Program-made: the position numbers and the translations under genes
Shown here: positions 5,866 to 6,556 of the stretch, one piece after another
Position numbering within the stretch: position 1 is the stretch's first letter
Layout of the letters: every line of letters starts with the position of its first letter
Source: Synergistales bacterium
GTDB taxonomy: Bacteria > Synergistota > Synergistia > Synergistales > 79-D21
Length of the DNA: 6,556 nt
Direction: 5' to 3'
Assembly (NCBI GenBank): GCA_015657435.1
Contig: JADLKH010000004.1
Location: forward strand, 238,937-245,492
The notes under the pieces: model-generated
What the model was told of the DNA's origin: nothing
What the model saw: only the letters and a program-made list of their open reading frames with translations
Databases searched by the model: none

Positions 5866-5888
5866 TGGTCCTGCCTCTGGCACTACCA
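5866..5888. promoter_or_regulatory. 23-bp interrupted dyad, candidate operator (regulator 2?)
   Basis: TGGT-N2-TGCC-N3-GGCA-N2-ACCA: both pairs of arms are symmetric about position 5877, so 8 of 10 arm positions pair. The outer TGGT/ACCA are the same half-sites as in the palindrome at 4185-4197, but 15 bases apart rather than 3. It lies just downstream of the predicted start of the activase promoter, a repressing position. It could instead form an RNA hairpin just before the ribosome site. Confidence 0.45.
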
Positions 5889-5906
5889 CGTAAGGGGGAG
5901 CGGGAG

Positions 5907-6556
5907 ATGGAATCCGGAGTCGCGAGCCAAACCGGAACGATTTTCAGGGTTGCCCATTACACCATCCATGACGGGCCCGGCATCCGGACCACCGTCTTCC
6001 TCAAGGGCTGCCCTGCGCGATGCCTCTGGTGCTGCAGCCCCGAATCCCAGCTCTTTGAGCCCGAAATCGCGAAAAAGGGAGAACGCTGCCGGTCCTGCGA
6101 CTTTTGCTGCGGGGATCCGAAAGAATGCCCGGGAGAAGCCCTGGAAGCGATCGGCAGGCAGGTTTCTCCCGAAGAACTGCTGGCGGAAGTGATGCGGGAC
6201 GCACCCTTCTGGAGACGATCGGGGGGCGGCGTCACGGTTTCGGGCGGGGAGCCTCTGGCCCAGCCCGATTTCCTCTCGGCCTTCCTCGGGCTGTGCAGGG
6301 CACGGTATGTCCATACCGCCATCGAAACCTCGCTTTTCTGCGGCAGGGAAACGCTGGAGCACGTGAGCGGCCTGCTGGATTTCGTCCAGTTCGACCTCAA
6401 GGCGATGAACCCGCAGCTTCACCGGGAACTGACCGGACTGGACAACGACGTGATCCTGGAAAACGCACGCTTCCTTCTTCAGAGCGACAAGCCCCTCCTG
6501 GCCCGGATTCCCCTGGTGCCGGGATGCAACGATGGGGAGGAAAACCTTCGGGCGCT
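5907..6556 (+). CDS. Glycyl-radical-enzyme activating protein, radical SAM (cut by window edge)
   Basis: The first 216 codons of a protein normally about 300 residues long. Activases of this family reductively cleave S-adenosylmethionine at a [4Fe-4S] cluster to place a stable glycyl radical on a partner enzyme under anaerobic conditions. Evidence in order: HDGPGIRTTVFLKGC (21-35), radical SAM cysteines Cys35, Cys39 and Cys42 in CxxxCxxC, a cysteine insert (Cys61, Cys64, Cys67, Cys68, Cys74), SGGGVTVSGGEPL (105-117) with the SAM-binding GGE, FDLK at 162-165, HRELTG at 172-177, and RIPLVPGCND at 200-209. The ATG at 5907 has GGGGGAG 6 bases upstream. Oddities: the usual WCxNPE after the cluster reads WCCSPES, and the insert appears to hold one cluster instead of the common two. 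No glycyl radical enzyme lies within the window, so the partner, probably encoded just downstream, cannot be named. Confidence 0.94.
   Translation, partial: MESGVASQTGTIFRVAHYTIHDGPGIRTTVFLKGCPARCLWCCSPESQLFEPEIAKKGERCRSCDFCCGDPKECPGEALEAIGRQVSPEELLAEVMRDAPFWRRSGGGVTVSGGEPLAQPDFLSAFLGLCRARYVHTAIETSLFCGRETLEHVSGLLDFVQFDLKAMNPQLHRELTGLDNDVILENARFLLQSDKPLLARIPLVPGCNDGEENLRA

Larger units (their letters stand above)
5774..5906. promoter_or_regulatory. Divergent control region between regulator 2 and the activase
   Basis: The 133-base gap holds a strong plus-strand promoter, a minus-strand TATAAT, and a 23-bp interrupted dyad just before the activase ribosome site. No gene is seen in it. It probably allows regulator 2 to control its own gene and the glycyl radical enzyme arm. 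Confidence 0.7.

Noticed and set aside
5811..5876. Inverted repeat AGGCAGG / CCTGCCT flanking the activase promoter
   Set aside because: The arms are only 7 bp, 52 bases apart, and one arm is better explained as part of the 23-bp dyad.
5057..5893. Plus-strand open frame (278 codons) opposite regulator 2
   Set aside because: It is a shadow of a clear GntR/FCD gene and runs into the activase promoter region.
5883..6422. Minus-strand open frame (179 codons) opposite the activase
   Set aside because: The plus strand encodes unmistakable radical SAM motifs there.
1..6556. CRISPR arrays, tRNA or rRNA genes, insertion sequences, phage or toxin-antitoxin genes
   Set aside because: None was found. 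No regularly spaced repeats, transposase motifs or terminal inverted repeats are visible, and the gaps between genes are too small except for the two control regions.

Overview
The window is 6,556 bases of GC-rich bacterial DNA with tightly packed genes and strong GGAGG-type ribosome binding sites. A glycyl-radical-enzyme activase, which needs an anaerobic lifestyle, sits beside a TRAP transporter for an organic acid. Two FCD-type GntR regulators lie between them. This points to an anaerobic, heterotrophic, probably Desulfobacterota-like bacterium. That placement is inferred from gene content only; no marker gene is present.

Layout. (1) From 4021 down to the left edge, the minus strand carries one apparent operon. 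In transcription order it holds a D-2-hydroxyacid dehydrogenase, an ornithine cyclodeaminase/mu-crystallin family enzyme, and the TRAP transporter genes dctP (binding protein), dctQ (small membrane subunit) and dctM (large permease, cut by the window edge after 147 codons). (2) 4022-4268 is a regulatory region. It has a promoter facing each way and a perfect 13-bp palindrome, TTGGTA-A-TACCAA, which fits the FadR-subfamily GntR operator pattern TnGTnnnACnA. (3) Two paralogous GntR/FCD regulators follow, one on each strand, convergent and sharing a CTAG at their stop codons. (4) 5774-5906 is a second regulatory region with back-to-back promoters and a 23-bp interrupted dyad. (5) From 5907 to the right edge, the plus strand carries a glycyl-radical-enzyme activating protein of the radical SAM superfamily. 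It is truncated by the window, and its partner enzyme is presumably just outside.

How the genes may work together (inference). The TRAP transporter imports a small carboxylate or a similar anion such as a sulfonate. The two NAD(P)-dependent enzymes interconvert 2-keto, 2-hydroxy and amino or imino acids. A glycyl radical enzyme switched on by the activase would perform the difficult C-X or C-C bond cleavage. The two sensor-regulators, whose FCD domains typically bind a metal and a small carboxylate, would each control one arm of the pathway. The substrate cannot be read from this window. The most unusual features are the activase's shortened cysteine insert and altered radical SAM motif, the regulator pair, and the two operator-like dyads.
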